Below, piece by piece: positions 1 to 8,318 of a stretch of 45,360 bases of DNA. The notes beneath the pieces are model-generated. The model was not told the origin of the DNA. It searched no databases and worked only from the letters and a program-made list of their open reading frames with translations. The position numbers and the translations under genes were made by a program. The stretch covers positions 1 through 45,360 of the forward strand of contig JBDLJC010000025.1 of the NCBI GenBank assembly GCA_039714535.1. The letters are read 5' to 3'. Numbering within the stretch: the first letter of the stretch is position 1; every line of letters begins with the position of its first letter. This stretch comes from JAGXFP01 sp039714535. GTDB lineage: Bacteria > Desulfobacterota > Desulfobulbia > Desulfobulbales > JAGXFP01.

Positions 1-890
1 ATCCGGCGACTAAGCAGGTCATCCACCAGCAGTTGCCCCGTCGAGAGCATCGCCAGGGCCTGCTCCATATCGCGGTAACGACAGCCATAAACGCCGATCA
101 GGCTCTGCTCTTTCTGATGGATCTCATTGTGGACCATATCCAGCTGCAGATCTCCGGCCTGACCGGAGAAGAGCAGAATCGTCCCACCTGGGGCCAGATG
201 CTGCAAACCAAAGCGGACCGCCCCCTCACCGGATGCCGCGATAAAGACGAGATCCGCTTGCTGCCCGGTAAAGACCGTACCATCATCCAAAGCCAGATCA
301 AGACGGCGATGATCAAGATCATGGAACAGCACCTCTGCCTCGCTGCTCGCGGCGACCCTAGCGGCCAGCCGCCCCATCAAACCGGCCCCAACCACCAGAC
401 AATGTTGCGGTGTGACCGTGAGCTTACTGAAACCATTAACCACACAGGCCAGCGGTTCACAAAACGTAGCGGTGGCTGCTGAGAGGCCGGCTGGGATTTT
501 CAGCAGCCTGACCGAATCAAAAAGTTCACGATCCAGATAGATTCTTTCGGTAAAACCGCCGTCCAGATGATAGCCGAACAACCGAATGGCGCCGCATAAA
601 TTCTCCCGACCTTCCTGGCAAAAGCGACATTTTCCGCAACTTATCGCCGGCCAGACCACCACTCGATCACCCTGTTGCAGACCGCTGCTCGCCAAATCGC
701 ACAACATGGCGCCAACCAGTTCATGCCCTAGAACCCGTGGCAATTCCATACCCCGGGGTGGTTTCGCAAAAGCCTTCCGGTCCGAGTGACAGACCCCGCA
801 GGCCTCAACGGCTAACAAAGCCTCCTTGTTGTCACTATTGATGCCGGTCAAGGCCAGCCGACCCGGTCCGGAGAGATATGCCGCTTGCAT
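1..890 (-). CDS. Zinc-dependent alcohol dehydrogenase family protein (MDR), 3' end cut by window edge
   Basis: The minus strand reads open from an ATG at 890 to the window edge, giving 296 residues that begin MQAAYLSGPGRLAL. The N-terminal GroES-like half has the catalytic zinc pattern (Cys31 in ACGVCHSD, GHE at 55-57) and four structural-zinc cysteines at 85, 88, 91 and 99 (CGKCRFCQEGRENLC). A Rossmann motif VVGAGLMG follows in the second half. Family members are about 340 residues, so roughly the last 45 are missing. It starts 4 nt after the cbiB stop, so it is probably the last visible gene of the cobalamin operon. The substrate cannot be read from sequence; a role in making or handling the aminoalcohol linker of B12 is only a guess from position. 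Confidence 0.85.
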   Translation of the reverse strand, partial: MQAAYLSGPGRLALTGINSDNKEALLAVEACGVCHSDRKAFAKPPRGMELPRVLGHELVGAMLCDLASSGLQQGDRVVVWPAISCGKCRFCQEGRENLCGAIRLFGYHLDGGFTERIYLDRELFDSVRLLKIPAGLSAATATFCEPLACVVNGFSKLTVTPQHCLVVGAGLMGRLAARVAASSEAEVLFHDLDHRRLDLALDDGTVFTGQQADLVFIAASGEGAVRFGLQHLAPGGTILLFSGQAGDLQLDMVHNEIHQKEQSLIGVYGCRYRDMEQALAMLSTGQLLVDDLLSRR

Positions 891-894
891 TGCC

Positions 895-1857
895 CTACCC
901 TGCCCCCAGGATCGCCAGAACTACTAGCCGTGATGCCAGCAACAACAAGAAAAACAGCAGCGTCACCATCAGCAGAATCCTATTGGTCTGGAGAATGTGT
1001 TCCGGTTCAGGCTCCATCACCGGTTCGCCAATAGTTGGCTTATGGACCACTTTGCCGAAATAAGAGGAAGAGCCCCCCAAGCTGATCCCCAATGCCCCGG
1101 CCACTGGTGCCTCAGTCTGTCCGGCATTGGGGCTGGCATGTTGCAGACGGTCACGCCTGAAGATCCGCCAGGACTCAGCCGCCCGCAGTCGGAGCAAGGC
1201 GCCGGCCAACACCGTCAACAGACCGCTTATCCGGGCGGGCAGGAAATTCACCAGATCGTCGAACCGGGCCGCTGCCCAACCGAAGTGCAGATAACGCTCA
1301 TTCTTATAACCGAAAGTGGAATCCATAGTATTGACACCCTTATAAAGAACAGCGCCAAGGGGCCCAGCGATAATCGCCCAGAACAGCGGCGCGGTAACGC
1401 CATCGACCGTATTTTCAGCGACACTCTCAACACAGGCCCGAACCACCCCGCTCCGCTCCAGTTCCGTGGTATCACGACCAACGATCATTCCGACCCTTTT
1501 TCTGGCCTCGGCCAGATCGTCGTCCCGCAAAGCCGCATAGACCTTACGGCTATGAACCACCAGATCCCGCCCGGCAAAACAGCTATAGAGGAGCAAAACC
1601 GAAACAACCGTCTCTGCCACGGGATGGAAGATCCCGGCCAGCCTGATCAGGCCCCAGCCGGTCAATCCGGTAGCAGCCAAGACCAGGATAACGGTTATGA
1701 TCCCCGCCAGTTTTTCGTATGGCATAATGGCCCTGGTCATGCGCTCACAGCTTAGGGCCAGCCAGCCCATCAAGCGCACCGGATGGGGCAGCCATCTCGG
1801 ATCACCCCACAGGGCATCAAGGACCAGGGCCATAATTATCTGTAACTCAAGGCTCAT
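895..1857 (-). CDS. cbiB: Adenosylcobinamide-phosphate synthase CbiB
   Basis: A 320-residue integral membrane protein of the CbiB/CobD family, which joins the aminopropanol-phosphate linker to adenosylcobyric acid. The diagnostic N-terminus is present (LVLDALWGDPRWLPHPVRLMG), as are the family motifs ESVAENTVDGVTAPLFWA and GVNTMDSTFGYKN. Several hydrophobic segments lie around residues 45-95 and 290-315. Its ATG overlaps the stop of the upstream cobD-cobQ fusion (ATGA), implying translational coupling. The partner enzyme that supplies the linker, threonine-phosphate decarboxylase, is encoded by the gene immediately upstream. Confidence 0.95.
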   Translation of the reverse strand: MSLELQIIMALVLDALWGDPRWLPHPVRLMGWLALSCERMTRAIMPYEKLAGIITVILVLAATGLTGWGLIRLAGIFHPVAETVVSVLLLYSCFAGRDLVVHSRKVYAALRDDDLAEARKRVGMIVGRDTTELERSGVVRACVESVAENTVDGVTAPLFWAIIAGPLGAVLYKGVNTMDSTFGYKNERYLHFGWAAARFDDLVNFLPARISGLLTVLAGALLRLRAAESWRIFRRDRLQHASPNAGQTEAPVAGALGISLGGSSSYFGKVVHKPTIGEPVMEPEPEHILQTNRILLMVTLLFFLLLLASRLVVLAILGAG

Positions 1858-4481
1858 TTCAGGCCCAACAGCCGGTACAGCCTATTTATATCCATTGATT
1901 CCCTGACGATATCGGCCAAGCGATCAAAGGCCGGCTCCAGATCATATTTGGCGACCACCTTACCGAGCGGCTGCAAATTTCTGGAGCTGCGTAACATATC
2001 AACAAAGCAGCGGCGAAAATCATCGTCATCGAAGATGCCATGCAGATAGCTCCCCCAGATCCGGCCATCCGGTGAGACCGCCCCGGCCTCACTGCCATCC
2101 GCCATCTGTAAAGCCCGGCCATGGCTAGAGGTTGTTTGGCCATGATGAATCTCATAGCCATGGACCTTGAGCCGGGTGGGCAGATGAATAGCGGTCTGCC
2201 GCTGCAGGGTCTTTTCCTCGGCCAGGGTGGTGGTCATCTCCAGCAGCCCCAGGGCCTCGATCCGCCCCCCATCTGACTCAAGCATGAAAGGATCATCAAT
2301 ATCCCGACCCAGCATCTGAAAACCACCGCAGATCCCGACAATATCGATGTTGCCCTCGGCCGCCATATTTTTGATCTTGGCGGCCAGACCACTCTTTTCG
2401 AGATAGGCCAGGTCGTTCATCACGTTCTTGCTGCCGGGCAGGATAAGGGCGGCCAGATCCGGCCCGGCTTCGGCCAGTTCATCTGCACTACGGATGATCC
2501 GCAGATAAACGTCCGGTTCCGCCAGAAACGGCTCGACATCGGTGAAATTGGAAATATGGGGCAGATCTATAACTCCTACCTCGACACATTCCCCGGCCGG
2601 ACGGGCCTTTTCATAGATCCCCTCCTTGAAGCTGACCGAATCCTCTTCGGGAATACCGTGCTCCTTGATATAAGGGACGGTGCCGAACACCCCTTTGCCG
2701 GTAAAGTCCTCCACATATCTAAAGGCATCATCGAGTAACGAGGCCTGGCCACGAAAGCGGTTCACCACAAAACCGGCCACCAGGGCGCGCTCCCATTCGG
2801 CCATTACCTCCATGCTGCCAATGAAAGAGGCGAAGACGCCGCCCCGGTCGATATCTCCGACCAACAGCACCGGCGACTCGGCGTAGCGAGCCATACCCAT
2901 ATTGACGATATCGTGGCGTTTGAGATTTACCTCGGCCGGGCTGCCGGCCCCTTCCAGAACCATCACCTCATTTTCGGCCGCCAGGGAATCATAGGCCTTG
3001 AAGACGGCCTCCTGGGCCTCGGGCTTGAAACGGATATATTCATCAACCGCCATATTGCTGACCGGTTTGCCGTTGACAATGACCTGGCTGCCGACATCGC
3101 TGGACGGTTTAAGCAGGACCGGATTCATCCGAACCTCTGGATCAAGGCGGCAGGCCTGGGCCTGGACCACCTGGGCCCGGCCCATTTCACCACCGTCCCT
3201 GGTCACAAAAGAATTAAGCGACATATTCTGGGCCTTAAAGGGGGCAACCCGAAAGCCGTCCTGCAAGAAGATCCGACCCAGGGCTGCAGTCAAGACGCTC
3301 TTGCCGGCATTGGAGGAAGTACCCTGCAGCATCAAAGCCGGGGTCTTTTTATGGCGTTTGATCACCGGGCCGCTTCCCGGGCCAAGTTCCCTGGTCAGAG
3401 CATGGCAAAGTTTACTATTTTCATCTGCACCACGAACCGCCACCCTGAAGAAACGCTCATCCAGGCCGCTATAATTTTCACAGACCCTGATGGCAATCGG
3501 GTGTTTATCGGGTGAAACCAGAAGATGATCAGCCAGCTGCTGGGCCGTCAACCTCGCCCTTTCAAGCTTGACCAGAAGATAATTGGCCGCGCCGGGAAAA
3601 ACCTTCAGACCGGGAATCGCTTCTAGATCACCCTTTAGTTCTTCTCGCCGCTCAGCAGCAAACAGCCGACTTTCTGCGCAATAATCGTTATCTGTCAGCA
3701 TGACCGGGCCTACGGCCTGGGCCAGATGATTCACCGTCCAAGGCATTACGTGTTGCCGCAAGAGGCCGGCAGTTTCCGGAGAAGCCACCGCAAAACCAAG
3801 GCGCAGACCGGGAATTGCATAGAATTTGGTCAGGGAACGAATAACGATCAGATTGGCCGGCATCGTAGCGCTTATCAACTCGGATGAACCATCAATAAAT
3901 TCAAAGAAAGATTCATCAATTGCAAAATATACGGTGGGATGGGCACCAACAATCTCAAGCAAGGGAGCAGCAGCGAAGGTGGTACCGGTGGGATTATTAG
4001 GCCGACCCAGGTAGAGCAGATCACCATCTTGCAAGTGGTCGGCCAGTTCCGCAAAATTCAGCCGGAACCCATCCTCTTCCAACAGCGGCACAGTCAGGAT
4101 CTCAAGATCGGCCAGTCGGGCCGCCCGTTCATAGTCAAGATAGGAAGGAGTCGGAATCACCGCCCTTGTGCAGGCCAACGCCCTGGGCAGGGCATAGATA
4201 ATCTCCGTCGAGCCATTAGCGACAATTATCTGTTGTTGACCAACAGCAAGCGCCGTGGCCAGACTGGCCGTCAACTTCTGACATTGCGGATCTGGGTAAT
4301 GGCTCAGCCCGCTAATATTGCGGCTGATCACCTGGCGCAGATATTCCGGTGGCCCCAACGGGTTTATATTGGCGCTAAAGTCGATGATCCGCTCCGCTGG
4401 ACAACCAGCTTGGTCGGCCAATTCGCCTAAATTACCGCCATGGCCGAAATTAGCGGCCGCTTTGTCGTCAGAATCGTTCAT
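1854..4481 (-). CDS. Fused threonine-phosphate decarboxylase (CobD) and cobyric acid synthase (CobQ/CbiP)
   Basis: One open frame of about 875 residues encodes two B12 enzymes. Residues 1 to about 370 are a PLP aminotransferase-fold threonine-phosphate decarboxylase: FSANINPLGPP at the N-terminus, GRPNNPTGTT, and the PLP lysine near residue 219 in RSLTKFYAIPGLRLGF. A short linker (KRHKKTPAL) leads into cobyric acid synthase: nucleotide-binding GTSSNAGKSVLTAAL, then FKAQNMSLNS and GDIDRGGVFAS, and a class I glutamine amidotransferase domain with Cys near 718 in GICGGFQMLG and His near 814 in GSYLHGIFD. I chose the ATG at 4481; a GTG at 4487 is possible and neither has a strong ribosome-binding site. 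No stop or frameshift separates the halves. Confidence 0.93.
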   Translation of the reverse strand: MNDSDDKAAANFGHGGNLGELADQAGCPAERIIDFSANINPLGPPEYLRQVISRNISGLSHYPDPQCQKLTASLATALAVGQQQIIVANGSTEIIYALPRALACTRAVIPTPSYLDYERAARLADLEILTVPLLEEDGFRLNFAELADHLQDGDLLYLGRPNNPTGTTFAAAPLLEIVGAHPTVYFAIDESFFEFIDGSSELISATMPANLIVIRSLTKFYAIPGLRLGFAVASPETAGLLRQHVMPWTVNHLAQAVGPVMLTDNDYCAESRLFAAERREELKGDLEAIPGLKVFPGAANYLLVKLERARLTAQQLADHLLVSPDKHPIAIRVCENYSGLDERFFRVAVRGADENSKLCHALTRELGPGSGPVIKRHKKTPALMLQGTSSNAGKSVLTAALGRIFLQDGFRVAPFKAQNMSLNSFVTRDGGEMGRAQVVQAQACRLDPEVRMNPVLLKPSSDVGSQVIVNGKPVSNMAVDEYIRFKPEAQEAVFKAYDSLAAENEVMVLEGAGSPAEVNLKRHDIVNMGMARYAESPVLLVGDIDRGGVFASFIGSMEVMAEWERALVAGFVVNRFRGQASLLDDAFRYVEDFTGKGVFGTVPYIKEHGIPEEDSVSFKEGIYEKARPAGECVEVGVIDLPHISNFTDVEPFLAEPDVYLRIIRSADELAEAGPDLAALILPGSKNVMNDLAYLEKSGLAAKIKNMAAEGNIDIVGICGGFQMLGRDIDDPFMLESDGGRIEALGLLEMTTTLAEEKTLQRQTAIHLPTRLKVHGYEIHHGQTTSSHGRALQMADGSEAGAVSPDGRIWGSYLHGIFDDDDFRRCFVDMLRSSRNLQPLGKVVAKYDLEPAFDRLADIVRESMDINRLYRLLGLK

Positions 4482-4527
4482 AGTCACTTATATCTAGCCG
4501 CCTTTCATCAGTGGCAGATTGTATTAT

Positions 4528-5283
4528 TCAAAAGGACAGCCAGTCCAGCAGACAGACATAAAAGACCGCCGTTGCAGCCTCGGTTATCTCACAGACCGCG
4601 CCCAAAGTATCCCCGGTAGCGCCGCCGATCTTGCCATAGCAAAACCAGCAGAAAAGAAGCAGGCTAACCAGGCTGCCAACCACCGCCAACAAACCAAGCA
4701 AACCGGCAACAAGCCAGCCCATAGCCAGCATAAAAATCAGGGCCCAACCAATGTGAAGGCTTGAGGTTCTGTCATAAAAGACAGAGGCCAGCCCCCCCTC
4801 TTTTCTGGCATAGGGCAAGACACCCATCATGACCAGCATCGCCCCGCGGCCAACCACCGGCATCAGCAGCAGCGGTTGCCATAATTTCCCCGGTTCCACA
4901 CCAAATAGGGCCGCCCCCTTAAAGGCCAGGACCAGGATCAGGGCGATAACGCCCATCGCCCCGATATGACTGTCCCGCATGATCTCCAGCATCCTTGACC
5001 GGGGCCGGGAACTGAAAAAACCATCGGCACAGTCCGCCACCCCATCCAGATGGAGGCCACCGGAGAAAACCAGGAGCAAGGCCACAGCCAAAACTGCGGC
5101 AAGGGACATCGGCAGATACGGGCCGACCAGATAAAAAAGCCCCCCGGTCGCAATCCCGATCAACAGCCCGACTACCGGAAACCAATGAAGACTCCCGGCC
5201 AGATCTTCCGTACCGGCCCCCAATTTCCCGGGCACGGGAATAATGGTCAGAAAGCGGATGGCGGCGATAAGGTTATTCATCAC
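4528..5283 (-). CDS. cobS: Adenosylcobinamide-GDP ribazoletransferase CobS (cobalamin synthase)
   Basis: A 251-residue polytopic membrane protein that joins alpha-ribazole(-phosphate) to adenosylcobinamide-GDP. Family signatures are visible: AIRFLTIIPVP near the start, GGLHLDGVADCADGFFSS (acidic, metal-binding), MRDSHIGAMGV and GRGAMLVMMGVLPYARKEGG. About six hydrophobic helices follow. It precedes the cobD-cobQ fusion by about 46 nt and is separated from cobT by 254 nt of repeat-like sequence, so it may depend on read-through or on its own promoter. Confidence 0.95.
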   Translation of the reverse strand: MMNNLIAAIRFLTIIPVPGKLGAGTEDLAGSLHWFPVVGLLIGIATGGLFYLVGPYLPMSLAAVLAVALLLVFSGGLHLDGVADCADGFFSSRPRSRMLEIMRDSHIGAMGVIALILVLAFKGAALFGVEPGKLWQPLLLMPVVGRGAMLVMMGVLPYARKEGGLASVFYDRTSSLHIGWALIFMLAMGWLVAGLLGLLAVVGSLVSLLLFCWFCYGKIGGATGDTLGAVCEITEAATAVFYVCLLDWLSF

Positions 5284-5324
5284 TTCAAACTCTTATTATT
5301 GAATCTATTAAAATAGATCTTGTA

Positions 5325-5530
5325 AAAAGCCTGGGGATGGCTAAGTAATAATTTCGATATACGAGGTAAGCGCAGACTCCGGGAGTGCGGAGCGGTCAAG
5401 CGCAGGTGCCGCGTAGCAGATAAGCGTAGACTTCGAATGCCCCTGGGTGCATACATCAGGTATGTCGAGCATTGGACGCCTCCGCAACTACGAAGTAGAT
5501 CGGAATTATCGAAGTCTTCGCTATCTACGC
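5325..5530. repeat. Repeat-like intergenic element inside the cob operon
   Basis: The 254 nt between cobT and cobS hold no gene. They carry several related short words in both orientations: GATAAGCGTAGACTTCGA near 5420, and on the other strand GATAGCGAAGACTTCGATAA near 5505, plus AATTTCGATATACGAGGTAAG near 5350. There is also a small hairpin (CATAC-N5-GTATG) around 5452-5466. This internal symmetry looks like a dispersed intergenic palindromic element rather than coding sequence. I see no second copy in the window. Confidence 0.4.
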
Positions 5531-5537
5531 CGCCATC

Positions 5538-6602
5538 TTAACTATCAGCTCCGGAGACCATGGCCTCCTCGAAGGTCGCCACATCTTTCAGAACCCGCTG
5601 GGCCGCTTCAACGACATTCATCGCCAAGGCCCCACCGGTTCCCTCACCCAGTCGCAGATCGAGATCAAGCAGCGGCTCACAGCCGAGATGACTATGCATG
5701 ACCCGATGGCCCTGCTCGACGCTACGGTGGGAGGCAATTATGTAATCCTTACAAGACGGGGCCAGACTATGGGCAATCAAGGCCCCGGCCGTTGAAATGA
5801 AGCCATCCACCAGAATCGGTTTACGGAGGGCGGCAGCACCCAGAATCATTCCGGCAATGCCGCCAATCTCAAAACCGCCGACCTTGGCCAGGACATCGAT
5901 GCCATCCTTGGGATCAGGTTTATTGGCCTGCAAGGCCTTTTCGATCACCGCAATCTTGTGGTTGAGCTGCTCATCATCCAGACCGGTACCGCGGCCGGTA
6001 ACATCCACCACCTTCGTCCCGGTAATAGCCGAAACGATGGCCGTACTCGGCGTGGTATTACCGATCCCCATATCACCGGTCCCGAAAAGATCGATTCCAT
6101 CGGCCATACTTCCGGCCACTTCAATGCCTGCTTCCACGGCAGCAATAGCCTGCTCCCGACTCATTGCCGGTCCCGCAGCCATATTGGCAGTACCGGCACC
6201 GATCTTTTTATCGACAATCTTACCGCTACTTGCCATGGCAGAGATATCACTTGCTACCCCCATATCAACCACCACCACCCGGGCGCCAACCTGCCGGGCC
6301 AGGGCGTTGATCCCGGCCCCACCGTTGACGAAATTACCGACCATCTGCGGAGTAACCTCCTGGGGAAATTTACTGACCCCCTCAGCCACCACGCCGTGAT
6401 CGCCAGCCATGACGACCACTGCCTTTCTCTCCACCGGCGGTTGCAATGACCGGGTCATCCCGGCCAGATCAACGGCCAGATCCATCAGGCGGCCCAAAGC
6501 CCAATGGGGCATGGTCAACTGATCAAGACGATCCTTGGCTTTTTGCCGCCAAGATTCATCCTGGCCTTTGATGGAATTTATAGTTTCTTCAAGCAAGCTC
6601 AT
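5538..6602 (-). CDS. cobT: Nicotinate-nucleotide--dimethylbenzimidazole phosphoribosyltransferase CobT
   Basis: A 354-residue cytosolic enzyme that makes alpha-ribazole phosphate from the lower base and nicotinate mononucleotide. Visible family motifs are VVMAGDHGVVAEGVSKFPQEVT, NFVNGGAGINALARQ, DLFGTGDMGIGNTTPSTAI, TGRGTGLDD and LDLRLGEGTGGALAM, the last with the catalytic Glu. The frame is open further upstream, but ATG at 6602 is preceded by AAAGGAGAGAAA and matches usual family length, so the 19 extra residues are discarded. It lies 53 nt after cobU. Confidence 0.95.
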   Translation of the reverse strand: MSLLEETINSIKGQDESWRQKAKDRLDQLTMPHWALGRLMDLAVDLAGMTRSLQPPVERKAVVVMAGDHGVVAEGVSKFPQEVTPQMVGNFVNGGAGINALARQVGARVVVVDMGVASDISAMASSGKIVDKKIGAGTANMAAGPAMSREQAIAAVEAGIEVAGSMADGIDLFGTGDMGIGNTTPSTAIVSAITGTKVVDVTGRGTGLDDEQLNHKIAVIEKALQANKPDPKDGIDVLAKVGGFEIGGIAGMILGAAALRKPILVDGFISTAGALIAHSLAPSCKDYIIASHRSVEQGHRVMHSHLGCEPLLDLDLRLGEGTGGALAMNVVEAAQRVLKDVATFEEAMVSGADS

Positions 6603-6655
6603 TTTCTCTCCTTTATACCCACAGGGCATAAGTTTCATTTGAGCTGACCAGCAGC

Positions 6656-7192
6656 TCAACTCAGCTTTATATTCAGTGGAATACCACAGATTGCCATGAT
6701 TACTTTATCGGCAGCGCTACCAATCTCCTGGTTGCAGCGGCCGACCAGATCCCGATAGCGGCGGGCCAGTGTATTTTCCGGTACAATCCCAAGGCCCACC
6801 TCATTGGTGACCATGACCACCACCCCGGCTCTTGCCGTGCAGGCCTCCAGTAATTGGCCAATCTTCTCTGAAACCGCCTCTTCGTCGAGTCTGTCACCTG
6901 CATCGGTAAAGAGCAGATTGTTTATCCACAGGGTCAGGCAATCGATCAAGACAACTTCGCATTCAGGATTGTCAATCAGTGCCTGGACCAGATCAACCGT
7001 CTCCTCGACGGTCTGCCAGCCTGCCCCCTGCCGATCCTGCCGGTGGCGCTCGATACGTTGCTCCATCTCCATATCGGTGACCGGACAGGTGGCAATAAAA
7101 AGTTTTTTGCCCGGCAACGATTCGCCCAGCTGTTGGGCATAGCGACTCTTGCCGCTGCGAGCCCCACCGGTTATCAATATAATTTCAGCCAC
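6656..7192 (-). CDS. cobU: Bifunctional adenosylcobinamide kinase / adenosylcobinamide-phosphate guanylyltransferase CobU
   Basis: A 178-residue P-loop enzyme with the Walker A motif near the N-terminus (ITGGARSGKSRYAQ), the family segment FIATCPVTDMEMEQRIERHRQDR that contains the guanylylated His region, LIDCLTLWINNLL, and VVMVTNEVGLGIVPE near the C-terminus. It prepares adenosylcobinamide-GDP for CobS. It starts 10 nt after the cobC-like stop and is a standard member of normal length. Confidence 0.95.
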   Translation of the reverse strand: MAEIILITGGARSGKSRYAQQLGESLPGKKLFIATCPVTDMEMEQRIERHRQDRQGAGWQTVEETVDLVQALIDNPECEVVLIDCLTLWINNLLFTDAGDRLDEEAVSEKIGQLLEACTARAGVVVMVTNEVGLGIVPENTLARRYRDLVGRCNQEIGSAADKVIMAICGIPLNIKLS

Positions 7193-7202
7193 TTACCTCA
7201 CC

Positions 7203-7796
7203 TCACAGATTCAGACCGGACAGAACGCCGCCTTCCGAAAAATAGTCGATCACCGTCAACCGGGCCGGCTTAATATCGAACAGCAGGTAATTGCTGGCCG
7301 GCAGCCCCAACAGGTGACAGATCAGGGCCCGGACCACCCCACCGTGGGCAATGACCAGCACCGTCTCCTCCTCACGGGCGGCCAATCTATCACCAACCGC
7401 CTGGACCCGTTTCAGGAAATCAGCGGTTACCTCGCCATCGGGAAAGGCAAACTCCGGCGACCAGACCGACCATCTCTTGACCAACTCCGAATCACTCTTA
7501 GCGATCTCAGCAAAGGTCAGTCCCTCCCAGCGCCCGAAATCGACTTCCCGCAGGTCCGGCTCGGTTAATATCTCGCCCAACAACGTATCGTTACCCACCA
7601 TTCCCGCCGTCAATTGCGCCCTCCGTAACGGGCTGCAAAAGGTTATGGCGGGCTGGTAGGCACCAATAATCGCAGCCAGCCGTTCGGCCTGTTCAGGTGC
7701 CGTAGGACCAAGACCGATATCAGAAGAGCCGACAAACCGGCCGGAGTAATCTGGCCCGGTCTCACAATGCCTGGCCAAAAGCAATCTCTTCACCAT
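7203..7796 (-). CDS. cobC: Alpha-ribazole phosphatase-like histidine phosphatase (CobC family)
   Basis: A 197-residue histidine phosphatase, first gene after the cobalamin riboswitch. It would remove phosphate from alpha-ribazole phosphate or adenosylcobalamin phosphate. The phosphohistidine motif reads LLLARHCETG, with Cys where RHG enzymes have Gly; the remaining pattern is normal (SPLRRAQLTAG, FGRWEGLTFAEI, VIAHGGVVRALICHLLGLP with the second His). The frame is open to 7853, but that would put the start inside the leader terminator, so ATG at 7796 is chosen. Function is from family plus operon position. Confidence 0.85.
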   Translation of the reverse strand: MVKRLLLARHCETGPDYSGRFVGSSDIGLGPTAPEQAERLAAIIGAYQPAITFCSPLRRAQLTAGMVGNDTLLGEILTEPDLREVDFGRWEGLTFAEIAKSDSELVKRWSVWSPEFAFPDGEVTADFLKRVQAVGDRLAAREEETVLVIAHGGVVRALICHLLGLPASNYLLFDIKPARLTVIDYFSEGGVLSGLNL

Positions 7797-7828
7797 GGAT
7801 ACGCACCGAAATTCTCGATAATTTTCCA

Positions 7829-7868
7829 AAAAAAATCCCCGGACCGATAGCATCGACCCGGGGATTCC
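7829..7868 (-). terminator. Leader terminator between the cobalamin riboswitch and cobC
   Basis: On the minus strand a GC-rich hairpin AATCCCCGG...CCGGGGATT with a loop of about 14 nt is followed by eight T. It sits 33 nt before the cobC start and just downstream of the riboswitch, so it is the likely expression platform (premature termination when B12 is bound). A second hairpin-forming stretch, CCTCCCGTGGACACGGAGG, at about 7896-7914 lies between aptamer and terminator. Confidence 0.8.
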
Positions 7869-7925
7869 CTATTATCCACGAAGACTATTGATCACCTCCG
7901 TGTCCACGGGAGGCATTTCAATCTA

Positions 7926-8090
7926 TTCCAGGCAGGTATTCTGACTCCCGGATCATCCCTCGGCCGCGCCTTCCCGTTAAAATCAACAGTGGCAAAAGCG
8001 GCTCTGGTCCTCGGTTACAGCGGCGGGTCCGTCCCGGATTCACACCGGGTTCCCTTTTAAGCTCTGACGAGCGCCTGAAAGGGCATTTTT
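7926..8090 (-). promoter_or_regulatory. Cobalamin (adenosylcobalamin) riboswitch
   Basis: Read on the minus strand, the segment contains the conserved aptamer parts in order: GGGAACCCGGTGTGAATCCGG, then GACGGACCCGCCGCTGTAACCG, and the B12 box AGTCAGAATACCTGCC at 7946-7931. It precedes the cobC-cobU-cobT-cobS-cobDQ-cbiB operon in the correct orientation. Binding of adenosylcobalamin is expected to lower expression through the terminator at 7829-7868. Confidence 0.95.
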
Positions 8091-8318
8091 AATCAACAAC
8101 CGTTTATCGGTCAAGTGAAAATTTTCGATTCCTATTCACCGCTTGTGACATTTTTTAATATGTATAATTCAAGATACCCAGTCAACATCATAAATCTTGC
8201 TCAGCTTAAGATATATGGTGGGCATCTTAATTATCATCATGCAAATTCATCGATTCCAAAATGCCAGAAATCTGATAAAGTATTCCATTATCTTTATAGG
8301 AATAATCGGGAGATCAGC

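Noticed and set aside
33..482. 149-codon plus-strand frame at the left edge
   Set aside because: It lies opposite a clear zinc dehydrogenase gene on the minus strand and has no motif of its own.
8115..8318. Longer N-terminus of the hybrid kinase from GTG at 8115
   Set aside because: The stretch is low-complexity, lacks a ribosome-binding site and abuts the riboswitch region; TTG 8319 has GGGAG at the right distance.
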